A stretch of 64,000 nucleotides of DNA, taken from assembly GCF_019469165.1 (NCBI RefSeq), contig NZ_CP048263.1:620001-684000 (forward strand). Reading direction: 5' to 3'. The notes beneath the pieces were generated by a model. That model was not told the DNA's origin and searched no databases. It was given only the letters and a program-made list of their open reading frames with translations. The position numbers were made by a program, and so were the translations under genes. The DNA is from Gilliamella sp. ESL0443 (GTDB taxonomy: Bacteria > Pseudomonadota > Gammaproteobacteria > Enterobacterales > Orbaceae). Positions 36,403-45,339 of this stretch are shown here, one piece after another. Numbering within the stretch: position 1 is the stretch's first letter; every line of letters begins with the position of its first letter.

Positions 36403-38631
36403 ATGAACATTAAGCAATCATTATTAGAAGATCTTAACACAGAACAACAAACCGCAGTAGTTACAGATAATCAATATACTATTGTACTTGCTGGTGCCGG
36501 AAGTGGTAAGACTCGTGTACTTGTCCATCGAATTGCTTGGCTCTGTGTTGAGAAGAATTATTCGTCCGGTTCGATTTTTGCGGTTACTTTCACCAATAAA
36601 GCTGCTGCTGAAATGCAAGAACGAATTGAATCGTTAGTTGGTGAAAGATATTTAAATGGAATGTGGGTAGGTACCTTCCACGGTTTGACTCATCGCTTAT
36701 TACGCATGTTTCCTCAACAAGCTAACCTTCCAGACAATTTTCAGCTTATTGATTCAGAAGATCAGATTCGACTTATCAAGAGAATTTTCCGAGAACTTCA
36801 AGTAGATGAAAAGCAATGGTCAGCAAAAGAGTGTGCTAATTATATTTCTGCGCAAAAAGAGAAAGGATTACGTGCTAAAGACCTGCTGCCAGAAGATCCA
36901 AAACAAGTAATGTGGCAAGCGATCTATCGTGATTATCAAGCAATATGCGATAAAGTTGGTTATGTTGATTTTTCTGAGTTAATTCTGAGAGCTTATGAAT
37001 TACTTTGTAGAGATGAAAATGTTTTAGATTATTGCCGTAATCGTTTCTCAAATATTCTCATTGATGAGTTTCAAGATACTAATAAAATTCAATATCGATT
37101 CGTACAAAAATTAGCGGGTAATACAGCTAATATCATGATTGTTGGTGATGATGATCAGTCAATTTATAGTTGGCGTGGTGCTAATGCCGATAATCTTCAA
37201 TTATTTATTAATGATTACCCCGATACTGAAATTGTTCGCTTAGAGCAAAATTATCGATCCACAGGGTTTATTTTAGATTCTGCAAATAAATTGATTGCTA
37301 ACAATAAGAATCGGTTAGGTAAAAATTTATGGACCGATAGTGGCGATGGTGAAAAAATCTTGCTTTACAGAAGTTTTAATGATGCTGATGAGGCAAGATT
37401 TGTTGTTGGCCAAATAAAAAAATTTCATGAGCAAGGTCAAAATTACTCTAGTTGCGCGATTTTGTATCGTAATAATGTTCAATCTCGGATTTTTGAAGAT
37501 ACATTAATGCAAAATGGCATACCTTTCCAAATTTATGGCTCGATTAGATTCTATGAAAGGCAAGAGGTTAAATTGGCTCTTGCTTATTTACGTCTATTAC
37601 ATGACCATAACAATGATATGGCATTTGAAGCAACTATAAATACTCCAACACGTGGTATAGGCCAAGTTACTTTAGATAAAATTAGACATTTTGCTAAGCA
37701 TAAAAATATGTCGTTATGGGATGCTTGCTTAACTTTAATTGAAAAGAAGGGACTTTCTGATAGACAACTTACAGACATAAATCGATTTATCCATTTAATG
37801 CAATCGATTCACGCTGAAGTTAATGACTTACCTTTTTATAAACAGTTAGAGAAGATTATTACATTATCAGGTGTCTTGCGAATGTATGAACAAGAGCCGG
37901 GTATTAAAGGTCAGGCAAGGTTAGAAAATCTTGACGAGCTTGTTTCTGCAGCAGAGCAATTTTACCGTGTTAATCAAAATACCGTGATTGAGGATGCTGA
38001 AACAGGTAAACCATTAACAATTTTAGAATCATTCTTATCGGTTACATCGCTTGAAAGCCGTGATGTGGGTACTGACCAAGATTCTGTCCAACTGATGACG
38101 CTACATTCAGCAAAGGGATTAGAATTTGACAATGTCTTTATTGTAGGCTGGGAAGAGGGTATCTTCCCTACACAGCGTTCTATTCAAGAAGTCGATAAAA
38201 TGGAAGAAGAAAGGCGTTTAGCTTATGTTGGTATAACGCGAGCAAGAAAAAACTTAACACTTTCATTGACAGAACAAAGACGACTCTATGGTCGAGAAGA
38301 ACGAAATTTACCTTCGCGTTTTTTAGATGAGTTGCCAGTTGAAAACTTAAATGAAACTTATTACCAAGGTAGTTTCTCTTCATTTGGAGGGCGATCTGGT
38401 TACCAAAATAAAGATGATGAGTTTTATCAAGAACGTAAAAAATCTTATTCTAAAAAGAAAAAGGAAGATGATGGTTATACATTAGGTAGAAAGGTTAAAC
38501 ATAACCGTTTTGGTGAGGGCTCAATTATCAATCTTGATGGTGAAGGTGATCATAAGCGAGTTCAAATCGCTTTCGTTGATGTTGGTATTAAATGGTTAGT
38601 AATAAAATTAGCAAATCTGAGATTATTATAA
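36403..38631 (+). CDS. uvrD: DNA helicase II UvrD
   Basis: Superfamily 1A 3'-5' helicase for nucleotide excision and mismatch repair; works with MutS seen earlier. The 742 residues (E. coli 720) contain LNTEQQTAVV (Q motif), LAGAGSGKTR (Walker A near 31-38), VTFTNKAAAEMQERI (Ia), ILIDEFQDTN (II), VGDDDQSIYSWRGAN (III), LEQNYRST (IV), QLMTLHSAKGLEFDNVFIVG (V) and RRLAYVGITRARK (VI), and a C-terminal Tudor-like tail (KVKHNRFGEGSIINLDGEGD). The linker before the tail is Lys/Glu/Tyr-rich. No strong ribosome-binding site is seen. Confidence 0.97.
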   Translation: MNIKQSLLEDLNTEQQTAVVTDNQYTIVLAGAGSGKTRVLVHRIAWLCVEKNYSSGSIFAVTFTNKAAAEMQERIESLVGERYLNGMWVGTFHGLTHRLLRMFPQQANLPDNFQLIDSEDQIRLIKRIFRELQVDEKQWSAKECANYISAQKEKGLRAKDLLPEDPKQVMWQAIYRDYQAICDKVGYVDFSELILRAYELLCRDENVLDYCRNRFSNILIDEFQDTNKIQYRFVQKLAGNTANIMIVGDDDQSIYSWRGANADNLQLFINDYPDTEIVRLEQNYRSTGFILDSANKLIANNKNRLGKNLWTDSGDGEKILLYRSFNDADEARFVVGQIKKFHEQGQNYSSCAILYRNNVQSRIFEDTLMQNGIPFQIYGSIRFYERQEVKLALAYLRLLHDHNNDMAFEATINTPTRGIGQVTLDKIRHFAKHKNMSLWDACLTLIEKKGLSDRQLTDINRFIHLMQSIHAEVNDLPFYKQLEKIITLSGVLRMYEQEPGIKGQARLENLDELVSAAEQFYRVNQNTVIEDAETGKPLTILESFLSVTSLESRDVGTDQDSVQLMTLHSAKGLEFDNVFIVGWEEGIFPTQRSIQEVDKMEEERRLAYVGITRARKNLTLSLTEQRRLYGREERNLPSRFLDELPVENLNETYYQGSFSSFGGRSGYQNKDDEFYQERKKSYSKKKKEDDGYTLGRKVKHNRFGEGSIINLDGEGDHKRVQIAFVDVGIKWLVIKLANLRLL

Positions 38632-38648
38632 ATGCCATCTACCTAAAT

Positions 38649-38687
38649 AAAATAGGCGCTAGATATTAATTTGCCGCCTATTTTTTT
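38649..38687. terminator. Bidirectional terminator between uvrD and cyaY
   Basis: AAAATAGGCG and CGCCTATTTT pair over 10 bases with a 16-base loop and a T7 run, in the 63-base gap between convergent stops. Confidence 0.8.
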
Positions 38688-38694
38688 ATGAAAA

Positions 38695-39003
38695 TTATTC
38701 AGATTGTTCTTGTACTGCTTGGGTAAAAATATCTTCAAATGTTTGATCTGAACGATTACAGATCCATTTGTTATTAATAAAGTCAAAATGATAGCCTTGT
38801 TTTCTTGTTGCTAACCAAACTTGAAATAAAGGTTCTTGAGTATTGATGATAATTTTACTGTTATTTGGAAAGCTGATATTAATAACATTACCATTAGTTT
38901 CGTAATCTAAATCAATATCATGCTCATCAGTATAATCATCAAGGTATGATTCAATTTGATTAAAAAGTTGATCAGTTAGAGTATGAAATTGAGTGACGTT
39001 CAT
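38695..39003 (-). CDS. cyaY: Iron-sulfur assembly regulator CyaY (frataxin)
   Basis: Small acidic iron-binding protein of 102 residues that modulates IscS-dependent cluster assembly. The acidic helix 1 (FHTLTDQLFNQIESYLDDYT) and the sheet motif NVINISFPNNSKIIINTQEP, QVWLATRKQGYHF and CNRSDQTFEDIF are frataxin signatures. In E. coli cyaY is divergent from yifL (lptM); here it lies at the far end of the same block, convergent with uvrD, so a local rearrangement has moved it. Confidence 0.95.
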   Translation of the reverse strand: MNVTQFHTLTDQLFNQIESYLDDYTDEHDIDLDYETNGNVINISFPNNSKIIINTQEPLFQVWLATRKQGYHFDFINNKWICNRSDQTFEDIFTQAVQEQSE

Positions 39004-39061
39004 ATTGGTGTGATTATATTGAGCAATTAATATAGGAATAGTAGCATAAATAGAGAGACTC

Positions 39062-39079
39062 CGCCACAGCTAGGTGGCG
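39062..39079. other. Stem-loop between cyaY and the secreted-protein pair
   Basis: CGCCAC and GTGGCG around AGCTAG, 16 bases beyond the stop of the minus-strand 172-residue gene. GC-rich relative to surroundings; no T run, so terminator function is uncertain. Confidence 0.45.
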
Positions 39080-39094
39080 AGAGCAAATTAAGTG

Positions 39095-39613
39095 TTACTG
39101 ATTGAGAGGTAATGAACAAACCATTATTAATAATTTATAATTTTCGTCATTTTTTTCGGCTCTCATCCAGCGATTTGGAATATTAATATTATTAATTAAT
39201 TTACCCTCTGCGAAGTTCTTTTCAACTAGATCAAGTTGTCCTTTAGCAATTTCTTTTTTGTCACAATTAGCATAATAGTTAACGACAATAGTGCGATAGG
39301 GGGTTTTCACATTATCAATGTTTTGTACTAATGCAGGAGTATAATTGATCACTTCTTTAAAGACACGAATTCGAGGATTAAACGGGTGTAACTTTATCGA
39401 TTTTTTATCAAGGAATGAGTAACCAACCTTATTATCTTCATCATTTTTAGAAATAGGCGTAAATTGCTCACCGATTTTAGGATTGCTCAACATTTCCTTA
39501 ATTTCTTTTGCTTGAGTAGCTTTCTCTTCTTCAGTAAGTGGTAGCTTTTCATCTGTTGCATAGCTTATAGTTGCAAAAGAAAAAAGAATTAAGACTAAGC
39601 ATAATTTTTTCAT
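39095..39613 (-). CDS. Secreted hypothetical protein, possibly surface-adhesin-E-like
   Basis: A 172-residue protein with a clear signal peptide (MKKLCLVLILFSFATISYA, cleavage before TDEK), so it is periplasmic or surface-exposed. I do not recognise it firmly. The middle and end (TIVVNYYANCDKKEIAKGQL, NRWMRAEKNDENYKLLIMVC) recall the small Adhesin_E/CNP1-like fold in which Tyr-x-x-Asn-Cys and a terminal Val-Cys form one disulfide and a Trp precedes the last strand. Its ATG abuts the stop of the upstream gene (TAAATG), so the two are translationally coupled and probably functionally linked. No lipobox. Confidence 0.75.
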   Translation of the reverse strand: MKKLCLVLILFSFATISYATDEKLPLTEEEKATQAKEIKEMLSNPKIGEQFTPISKNDEDNKVGYSFLDKKSIKLHPFNPRIRVFKEVINYTPALVQNIDNVKTPYRTIVVNYYANCDKKEIAKGQLDLVEKNFAEGKLINNINIPNRWMRAEKNDENYKLLIMVCSLPLNQ

Positions 39614-40384
39614 TTAAATGTTATCTCCCTCTTTTGAGCTCTTGCCTTCACTTGATTCTTGTGTTGCATTATTTTTTTCTTGTTCTTTTTTTAATTTATA
39701 AGCTTCGATCTTTTCTTGCTGTTCTTTTTTTATCTGTTCATCAAATAGCTTTATATCTGGACGATCTTTATAAAGAATATCTTTCTTTAAATCCCCCTGA
39801 ATAGAGCAAAGAACGCGATTATAGTTGTTGTCTATGTTCTCTAAATATAGAGATTTTTCAATTGTCCCAAGTCTTGGTACTACGCCATCAATTGCATAAA
39901 GGTTATCTTCCCATTCAGGGGATTTAGCATTGCGATCATAAATTTTAGCATTAGCAATATAAACATTTGTATTATAATTTGACCATTTTACATTTTTTAA
40001 TGCATTGATAATTTCTTCTTGGCTATTATCAAAAATAAAACCCCAATAATAATATTTTCCAGATAAATTTGTTGGAATATATATGTCTTGGTATCCAGTA
40101 ATAGTTAAACCACGATATTTAATTGGTTTTTTAAAAATAACTTTATTTTTATCTTGTTGATAAATGGATTCTACAGGAATAAATGTCACATTATCTTTTG
40201 TGGTTAAATCAACATACTCGCTAAATGTTTTTTTATTTTCAGCTAGATTTTGGAAAAATTGATTATCACATGCAAGAAAAGTATCAACTATCTTATCTGT
40301 TACACTTGCTTTATTGTCTTGAGCAAAAGCTATGCAAGACATGAGCGAAGAACAAGCAATCACAGTAAGTTTTTTGAATAGCAT
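39614..40384 (-). CDS. Secreted hypothetical protein with charged C-terminal tail
   Basis: A 256-residue protein of unknown function. ATG 40384 is preferred over the longer frame to 40453 because AAAGGAAC precedes it and the signal peptide then starts cleanly (MLFKKLTVIACSSLMSCIAFA, cleavage before QDNK). The body has two cysteines (FLACDNQFF and RVLCSIQG) that could pair, several Tyr/Trp-rich strands (GKYYYWGFIFDN) and no family motif I know. From about residue 215 the tail is a Lys/Glu/Gln helix (KKEQQEKIEAYKLKKEQEK) ending in a Ser-rich acidic stretch. Directly coupled to the next secreted gene. Confidence 0.75.
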   Translation of the reverse strand: MLFKKLTVIACSSLMSCIAFAQDNKASVTDKIVDTFLACDNQFFQNLAENKKTFSEYVDLTTKDNVTFIPVESIYQQDKNKVIFKKPIKYRGLTITGYQDIYIPTNLSGKYYYWGFIFDNSQEEIINALKNVKWSNYNTNVYIANAKIYDRNAKSPEWEDNLYAIDGVVPRLGTIEKSLYLENIDNNYNRVLCSIQGDLKKDILYKDRPDIKLFDEQIKKEQQEKIEAYKLKKEQEKNNATQESSEGKSSKEGDNI

Positions 40385-40464
40385 GGGCTGTTCCTTTAAA
40401 AAAAGCGCTAATAAAACGTCACAATATTGTAAAGCAATGTAAGTTGATGTCAATCTAAACAGTT

Positions 40465-41079
40465 TTAATTTTGAACAAAAATCAATAAATCACCAGCATT
40501 AAAAGAAATTTCGATAGTGTCATTAATAGCTTTATTACGTAGACTAGTAAAACTACCTAAAGATAAAGTTTGATTATGTAATGGGTATTCAAAACCGGTT
40601 ATAGTTAACCCTGTAACTTTGGATAGAGGCATTAATGAAATAATATGGTATTTAACATGACGGATAATTTGATGATTAGTTGCGAAGAAAAAGTGACAAT
40701 AATCATCATAAAACAGCATTTTTAATTGTTGATGATATTGCATAGCAACCGATAAGTTACCTAGAAAGTGGTCACTGGCTCGTCCTGATGCACCATATAT
40801 GGTAAATGATGTGACTCCTTTACTATTTAAAAACAACAACGCTTTTTCAAAGTCAGTTTTAGATTGATCTGGTGTATGAATGATTTGGGTTTTATCGGGA
40901 ATCGTCATATTGGAGTTAATGCTATCTAAATCACCGATTATAAAATCTGGTTTAATTGAAGATTTAGATAGATAACTATGATATGCACCGTCAGTACATG
41001 CGATATAATTATAATTACCTAAATGGGAAGGTAGATTTTTAGGTGGTTCGCCATTTACAAATAACAGTGCTGTGAACAT
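40465..41079 (-). CDS. thiN: Thiamine pyrophosphokinase
   Basis: Transfers pyrophosphate from ATP to thiamine, giving thiamine diphosphate directly; this is the Bacillus/eukaryote-type salvage route, unlike the ThiK-ThiL route of E. coli. The 204 residues contain YIACTDGAYHSYL, the catalytic DFIIGDLDSI, QSKTDFEKALLFL (Asp-x-x-Lys-Thr-Asp-like motif) and IYGASGRASDHFLGNLSV. ATG 41079 has GGGAG upstream and is chosen over 41091. It lies 21 bases downstream of rimI and likely ends the holD-rimI-thiN unit. Confidence 0.9.
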   Translation of the reverse strand: MFTALLFVNGEPPKNLPSHLGNYNYIACTDGAYHSYLSKSSIKPDFIIGDLDSINSNMTIPDKTQIIHTPDQSKTDFEKALLFLNSKGVTSFTIYGASGRASDHFLGNLSVAMQYHQQLKMLFYDDYCHFFFATNHQIIRHVKYHIISLMPLSKVTGLTITGFEYPLHNQTLSLGSFTSLRNKAINDTIEISFNAGDLLIFVQN

Positions 41080-41100
41080 TATTACTCCCATTAAAACATT

Positions 41101-41556
41101 TTATAACGCTAAAGTATAAGCCATAATAATTGCATCTTCTTTATTACCATCGGTGGTTGGGTAATAATTTTTTCTAATAGTTATTTGATTGAACCCTATT
41201 GAGTGATATAACTCAAGTGCTGGCGAATTTGATTTTCTTACTTCTAACCAGATTGTCGAAATTTTACTTGGCATTGCCATTAAATCATTAATCAACTGGT
41301 TTAATAATGTTTTTGCTAACCCTTGATTCCGGTATTTAGGATGTATGGCAATATTAAATAAACTTGCTTCATCAGCTACTTGTTGGCAAATACAAAAGCC
41401 TACAATTTTATTATCAATGGTTATTTTAAGGTTTAAATAACGTTCTCCTTGATTTGAAAAGAAAGTCTCTTTAGACCAAGGAATAGGGTAGCATAATCGC
41501 TCTAACTCATAGGCTTCTGCTAGATCATTTTCATTTAGGATGGAAATCGTTTTCAT
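41101..41556 (-). CDS. rimI: Ribosomal protein S18 alanine N-acetyltransferase RimI
   Basis: GNAT enzyme acetylating the N-terminus of ribosomal protein S18. The 151-residue product has FSNQGERYLNLKI, ASLFNIAIHPKYRNQGLAKT (the acetyl-CoA pyrophosphate loop Arg-Asn-Gln-Gly-Leu-Ala), WLEVRKSNSPALELYHSIGF and RKNYYPTTDGNKEDAIIMAY, close to E. coli RimI. ATG 41556 (MKTISIL) is preferred over the GTG at 41562. It overlaps the end of holD by 26 bases, an arrangement conserved in enterics. Confidence 0.95.
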   Translation of the reverse strand: MKTISILNENDLAEAYELERLCYPIPWSKETFFSNQGERYLNLKITIDNKIVGFCICQQVADEASLFNIAIHPKYRNQGLAKTLLNQLINDLMAMPSKISTIWLEVRKSNSPALELYHSIGFNQITIRKNYYPTTDGNKEDAIIMAYTLAL

Positions 41557-41932
41557 ATTCACATAATTGTAGCCAAAGCTGTCGCTTTTGTTGTGGATCT
41601 TTGGCTAGCGAAACTAAATCGCTGGTTTTAATCGTTAATTTATTTTGCCATTGTTCATGGCTTTTTATGTCAATAAACCAAGTTATAACTTTTACTTCAT
41701 CTGCCGGTATTATTAATTGCGAAGGCGTAAGAAATAAAACTTGCTCTTCAGTTAACTCAATGGCTTTTAAAATATCATAATAAATTTTTTGTGTTGGTTG
41801 CTTTTTAGCAACGACGATTAAACGAATTTTATCGTCGATATGTGTAGCAACTTCACCTTGAAAAACGGCAGAATTGCGTAAAACATATTGGGTAATATCA
41901 CATTGCTTTAGATACCAATCAGTTGCTGTCAT
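41531..41932 (-). CDS. holD: DNA polymerase III psi subunit
   Basis: Clamp-loader accessory subunit of 133 residues linking gamma complex to chi and SSB. Psi is poorly conserved; support comes from DWYLKQCDITQYVLRNSAVF near the N-terminus (the chi-binding and Arg-Asn-Pro-like region), length close to E. coli (137), and the conserved holD-rimI overlap with rsmC divergent. Starts at ATG 41932. Confidence 0.85.
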   Translation of the reverse strand: MTATDWYLKQCDITQYVLRNSAVFQGEVATHIDDKIRLIVVAKKQPTQKIYYDILKAIELTEEQVLFLTPSQLIIPADEVKVITWFIDIKSHEQWQNKLTIKTSDLVSLAKDPQQKRQLWLQLCEYENDFHPK

Positions 41933-42019
41933 TGTCGGATTACTGTTTTTATTAGGGATTAAAGAAAGTTAATTGTATAATCTTCGCTTCAATTTATAAA
42001 GGTTTTTCATTGAGGCATT

Positions 42020-43060
42020 ATGGCAATATCCACACTTACTCCTGCTAGCCAAGTACTTGAACGTCATCAATCCTTTTTTGATGATAAAAATATTCTTATT
42101 GCAGGTGATATCCAAGATAATTACCCAGCTGTTATATCAGCTAATTTGGTTAAGATTCACTGCTCGCAGTATCACACATTTTTAAATTTTAAACACTCGA
42201 AACGAGCTGAAAGTACCAATTTTTCGCTCTATCCTGACGAGTCTTTTTATAACAATGTTAACACACTCATATATTATTGGCCTAAAACTAAGAGTGAAGC
42301 ACAATTTCAGTTATCATTTTTATTAAATAATATGCCTAAAGAGAGTGATATTTTTATTATTGGTGAAAATCGGACTGGTGTAAAAAGTGTTGAAGGATTA
42401 TTAGCTGATTTTGGCTCTATACAAAAAATAGATAGTGCAAGGCGATGTGGTCTGTATCATTATCGTGCTGATAGCCGTTTAGCTTTTGAATTAAAAGAGT
42501 GGTGGCTTAGTTATCATTTAACCATTGAAAACCAAGATATCGAAATTAAAAGCTTACCAGGTGTATTTAGCCAAAAAGGATTAGATGCGGGTAGTGAGCT
42601 TCTGTTAAATGCCTTGATGGAACAGAGTGATATTATTAAAGGTAATATCCTAGATGTTGGCTGTGGCTCAGGCATATTATCAACAGTTTTAGGTAAGTTA
42701 TATCAAGATATAAGTTTAACATTAACCGATGTCAGCAGTATGGCGTTAGAATCAAGCAAAGCTACGTTAGCTTGTAATAATCTTTCTGCAAATGTTATTG
42801 CTAGTGATGTATTTTCAGATATCAACGATAAATTTCACTTAATCATCTCTAATCCACCTTTTCATGATGGTAAAGAGACAAGTTATACTGCAGTAAACAA
42901 AATGATTAAAGAGGCTAAAAAACACTTAAAATTAAATGGTTATCTTTGTATTGTGGCAAATTCATTTTTGCCTTATCAATCGATTTTGGATGAAACCTTT
43001 AAAAGTGTTGAAATTATTGCCCAAACAACAAAATTTAAAGTCTATTTAGCCAGTCATTAA
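42020..43060 (+). CDS. rsmC: 16S rRNA m2G1207 methyltransferase RsmC
   Basis: SAM-dependent methyltransferase of 346 residues (E. coli 343) modifying G1207 of 16S rRNA in the 30S subunit. It has a non-catalytic N-terminal methyltransferase-like domain (LTPASQVLERHQSFFDDKNI) and a C-terminal active domain with the SAM loop LDVGCGSGILSTVLGKL and the guanine-N2 motif LIISNPPFHDGKETSY. Divergent from holD over 87 bases, the same order as in E. coli. Confidence 0.96.
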   Translation: MAISTLTPASQVLERHQSFFDDKNILIAGDIQDNYPAVISANLVKIHCSQYHTFLNFKHSKRAESTNFSLYPDESFYNNVNTLIYYWPKTKSEAQFQLSFLLNNMPKESDIFIIGENRTGVKSVEGLLADFGSIQKIDSARRCGLYHYRADSRLAFELKEWWLSYHLTIENQDIEIKSLPGVFSQKGLDAGSELLLNALMEQSDIIKGNILDVGCGSGILSTVLGKLYQDISLTLTDVSSMALESSKATLACNNLSANVIASDVFSDINDKFHLIISNPPFHDGKETSYTAVNKMIKEAKKHLKLNGYLCIVANSFLPYQSILDETFKSVEIIAQTTKFKVYLASH

Positions 43061-43101
43061 TAAGTAATGATAATCAAATATTCATGCGTGAGTAGAGTGA
43101 A

Positions 43102-44502
43102 CTAGATCACGCGTGAAAATTGATGTTGTCGAACCAATCGTCGCATATAAATATCAAAACACATACAAATATTTCGAATAAGCAAATGCCCTTTAGGTTG
43201 GACTACGATGCTATCTTTACCAATTAAGACTAAACCATCTTGTTCCAATGGTGCTAATAGTTTTAAATCTTCAGTAAAATAGTCATCAAATTTAATCGCA
43301 TAAAGTTGTTCAATTTGTTTTTTATCAAGGTAAAAATGGCAAATAAGTTGCTTAATGATGTCTCTTCTTATTTTGTCATCTTGATTTAAGGTAAATCCTT
43401 TCCATAAACCATTACCTTGTTGTTTAACTAAAGTTTGATAATTTTTTAGATCTTTATGGTTCTGTGCATAACTATCACCCAACATACTAATAGCTGACAC
43501 ACCAAGACCCAATAAATCTGAATCTCCTTTAGTTGTGTATCCTTGAAAGTTACGATGCAATTTATTTTCTTGTTGAGCAATAGCCAACTCATCGGTTGGT
43601 TTGGCAAAATGATCCATACCGATAAATTGATAACCGGCTTGAGTTAATTTTTCTATACTAGTTTGTAAGATCTTTAATTTTTGATTAGCGTTAGGTAAAT
43701 CATAATCTTTGATTTTACGTTGCGCAGCAAAACGACTAGGCAAATGGGCATAATTAAAAACGCTTAATCTATCGGGTGAAATATCAATAACTTTATTTAA
43801 AGTTTCGGTAAAACTTTCAACGGTCTGTTTAGGTAATCCATAAATTAAATCGAGGCTAATTGATCGAAAATTATTTTTTCGTGCTTGAGCAATCAACGAG
43901 CGGATTAAATTTTCATCTTGTTCTCGGTTAATTAGATTCTGAATTTCATGATTGAAATCTTGAATTCCCATACTTAACCGATTAAAGCCTAGTTCAGAAA
44001 GATGATCGATTGTTTGTGTACTGATTTCTCTGGGGTCTATTTCAATTGATAATTCAGCATCTTGAGTAAAGTTAAAGTGTTGTCTGATTGATGTGATTAA
44101 TCGTGTCATTTCATCATCAGTCAAAAAAGTAGGAGTGCCTCCGCCCCAATGCATTTGGCTTACAATACGATTTTTGAATAATTCTGACCGTTTAGCAATT
44201 TCAATATCTAGTATATCGAGATACTGGGTAACTTTATGGGTTTGCCGGGTAATAAGTTTATTACAACCGCAAAAGTAACAAAGTTTATGGCAAAACGGAA
44301 TGTGGACATATAGTGATAATGAACGTTCAGGATAACGTGTGGCAGCTGAAAGAAAGTTTTGTTCAGTGAACTGCTCATTAAATTCAAGCGCAGTTGGATA
44401 TGAAGTATATCTTGGGCCGGAATAGTTATACTTTTCTATTAACGCTTGGTCCCATAGCTGAGATTGAATCATATTGTTTTTATTTAATCCTGCTTTTGAC
44501 AT
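43102..44502 (-). CDS. hemN: Oxygen-independent coproporphyrinogen III oxidase HemN
   Basis: Radical-SAM enzyme converting coproporphyrinogen III to protoporphyrinogen IX for heme without oxygen. From ATG 44502 it is 466 residues; the 4Fe-4S motif is CHKLCYFCGC with Cys71, Cys75 and Cys78. YNYSGPRYTSYPTALEF, HWGGGTPTFL, IDPREISTQTIDHL, FNRLSMGIQDF and GLPKQT are diagnostic, and the C-terminal RNICMCFDIY is HemN-specific, separating it from HemW. ATG 44502 has GGAA seven bases upstream; in-frame GTG 44517 and ATG 44514 are alternatives. Fits a facultative gut lifestyle. Confidence 0.96.
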   Translation of the reverse strand: MSKAGLNKNNMIQSQLWDQALIEKYNYSGPRYTSYPTALEFNEQFTEQNFLSAATRYPERSLSLYVHIPFCHKLCYFCGCNKLITRQTHKVTQYLDILDIEIAKRSELFKNRIVSQMHWGGGTPTFLTDDEMTRLITSIRQHFNFTQDAELSIEIDPREISTQTIDHLSELGFNRLSMGIQDFNHEIQNLINREQDENLIRSLIAQARKNNFRSISLDLIYGLPKQTVESFTETLNKVIDISPDRLSVFNYAHLPSRFAAQRKIKDYDLPNANQKLKILQTSIEKLTQAGYQFIGMDHFAKPTDELAIAQQENKLHRNFQGYTTKGDSDLLGLGVSAISMLGDSYAQNHKDLKNYQTLVKQQGNGLWKGFTLNQDDKIRRDIIKQLICHFYLDKKQIEQLYAIKFDDYFTEDLKLLAPLEQDGLVLIGKDSIVVQPKGHLLIRNICMCFDIYMRRLVRQHQFSRVI

Positions 44503-44638
44503 TGTTGTTTCCATCACATTTTGCTTTACTACGCTTTTTAATTTGCGTTTTAATTTTAATACGATTGATTTTTTTCAAATACAATAATGTGCAGATAAAT
44601 AATCCCAAATATAAACCGAGCATAATAAATATTGGCAT
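44480..44638 (-). CDS. Possible small membrane protein overlapping the hemN start
   Basis: A 52-codon frame starting ATG 44638 encodes MPIFIMLGLYLGLFICTLLY, one membrane span, followed by a strongly basic tail (LKKINRIKIKTQIKKRSKAK). AAAGAG lies 10 bases before the ATG. It overlaps the 5' end of hemN by 23 bases in another frame, typical of coupled genes. It occupies the otherwise empty 210-base gap between yihI and hemN. I do not recognise the family; its short length means chance is possible. Confidence 0.45.
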   Translation of the reverse strand: MPIFIMLGLYLGLFICTLLYLKKINRIKIKTQIKKRSKAKCDGNNNVKSRIK

Positions 44639-44712
44639 TGTTAATGACTCTTTATTGACATTATTTGGAAAATGAAATTATAAATTTCTAGTTCATATTA
44701 AATAAATCTAAC

Positions 44713-45177
44713 TTAATTACGTTTAAGTAAGCTGACAATATCTTCTTTAGGCTCTTCTAACTCGTCATCAAAATCATTATCTTCATAACCTAATTGTTTC
44801 ATCAGTTGATCAATGCGATCTAGTTTATTATCAAGATAAGATTGTTGTTCATTAGTCAATGTTTTGCCTTGCTCAACTAAATCAAGTAAATGGTCAAGTT
44901 TAGTATCATTTTCAAGCTGGTCTAATTCTTGTTCTGGTGTTAATTTGACCTTTTTAGGTTGATTAACTTTTATAATTGGATCATCCGTTTGCACTAATGA
45001 AATTGGTTTTTTACTACCAATTCGCGGATCTTTAATGATATTTGACGTTTTTTTATTGTTTTGTTTGCCGTTAAAACGAGAACCACTAGGTAAACCTTTA
45101 TGTTTACGTTTGCGCTTAAGTTCTCGAGACTCTTCATTAATCTCTTGACGGTTTTTTTTCGATTTATTTTTTAACAT
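44713..45177 (-). CDS. yihI: Der GTPase-activating protein YihI
   Basis: Activates the ribosome-assembly GTPase Der and delays 50S maturation. The 154 residues have a basic N-terminus (KSKKNRQEINEESRELKRKR then KHKGLPSGSR), the linker KDPRIGSKKPISL, and the acidic helical C-domain LTPEQELDQLENDTKLDHLL and QQSYLDNKLDRIDQLMKQLG. The yihI-hemN neighbourhood is conserved in enterics. Confidence 0.93.
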   Translation of the reverse strand: MLKNKSKKNRQEINEESRELKRKRKHKGLPSGSRFNGKQNNKKTSNIIKDPRIGSKKPISLVQTDDPIIKVNQPKKVKLTPEQELDQLENDTKLDHLLDLVEQGKTLTNEQQSYLDNKLDRIDQLMKQLGYEDNDFDDELEEPKEDIVSLLKRN

Positions 45178-45339
45178 ACAATCTCAATTTAATATCTGGT
45201 TATAAATTTACTTAAACATATTTTACCAGCAAGTCATTAATATAGCTATGAGCAGAAGTTAATGCGAATTTATGATTGTAAAAAAATAGATTTAGTATAA
45301 TCTGAGCCAAATAATTTTTAAATATTGAGCAAATAAAAC

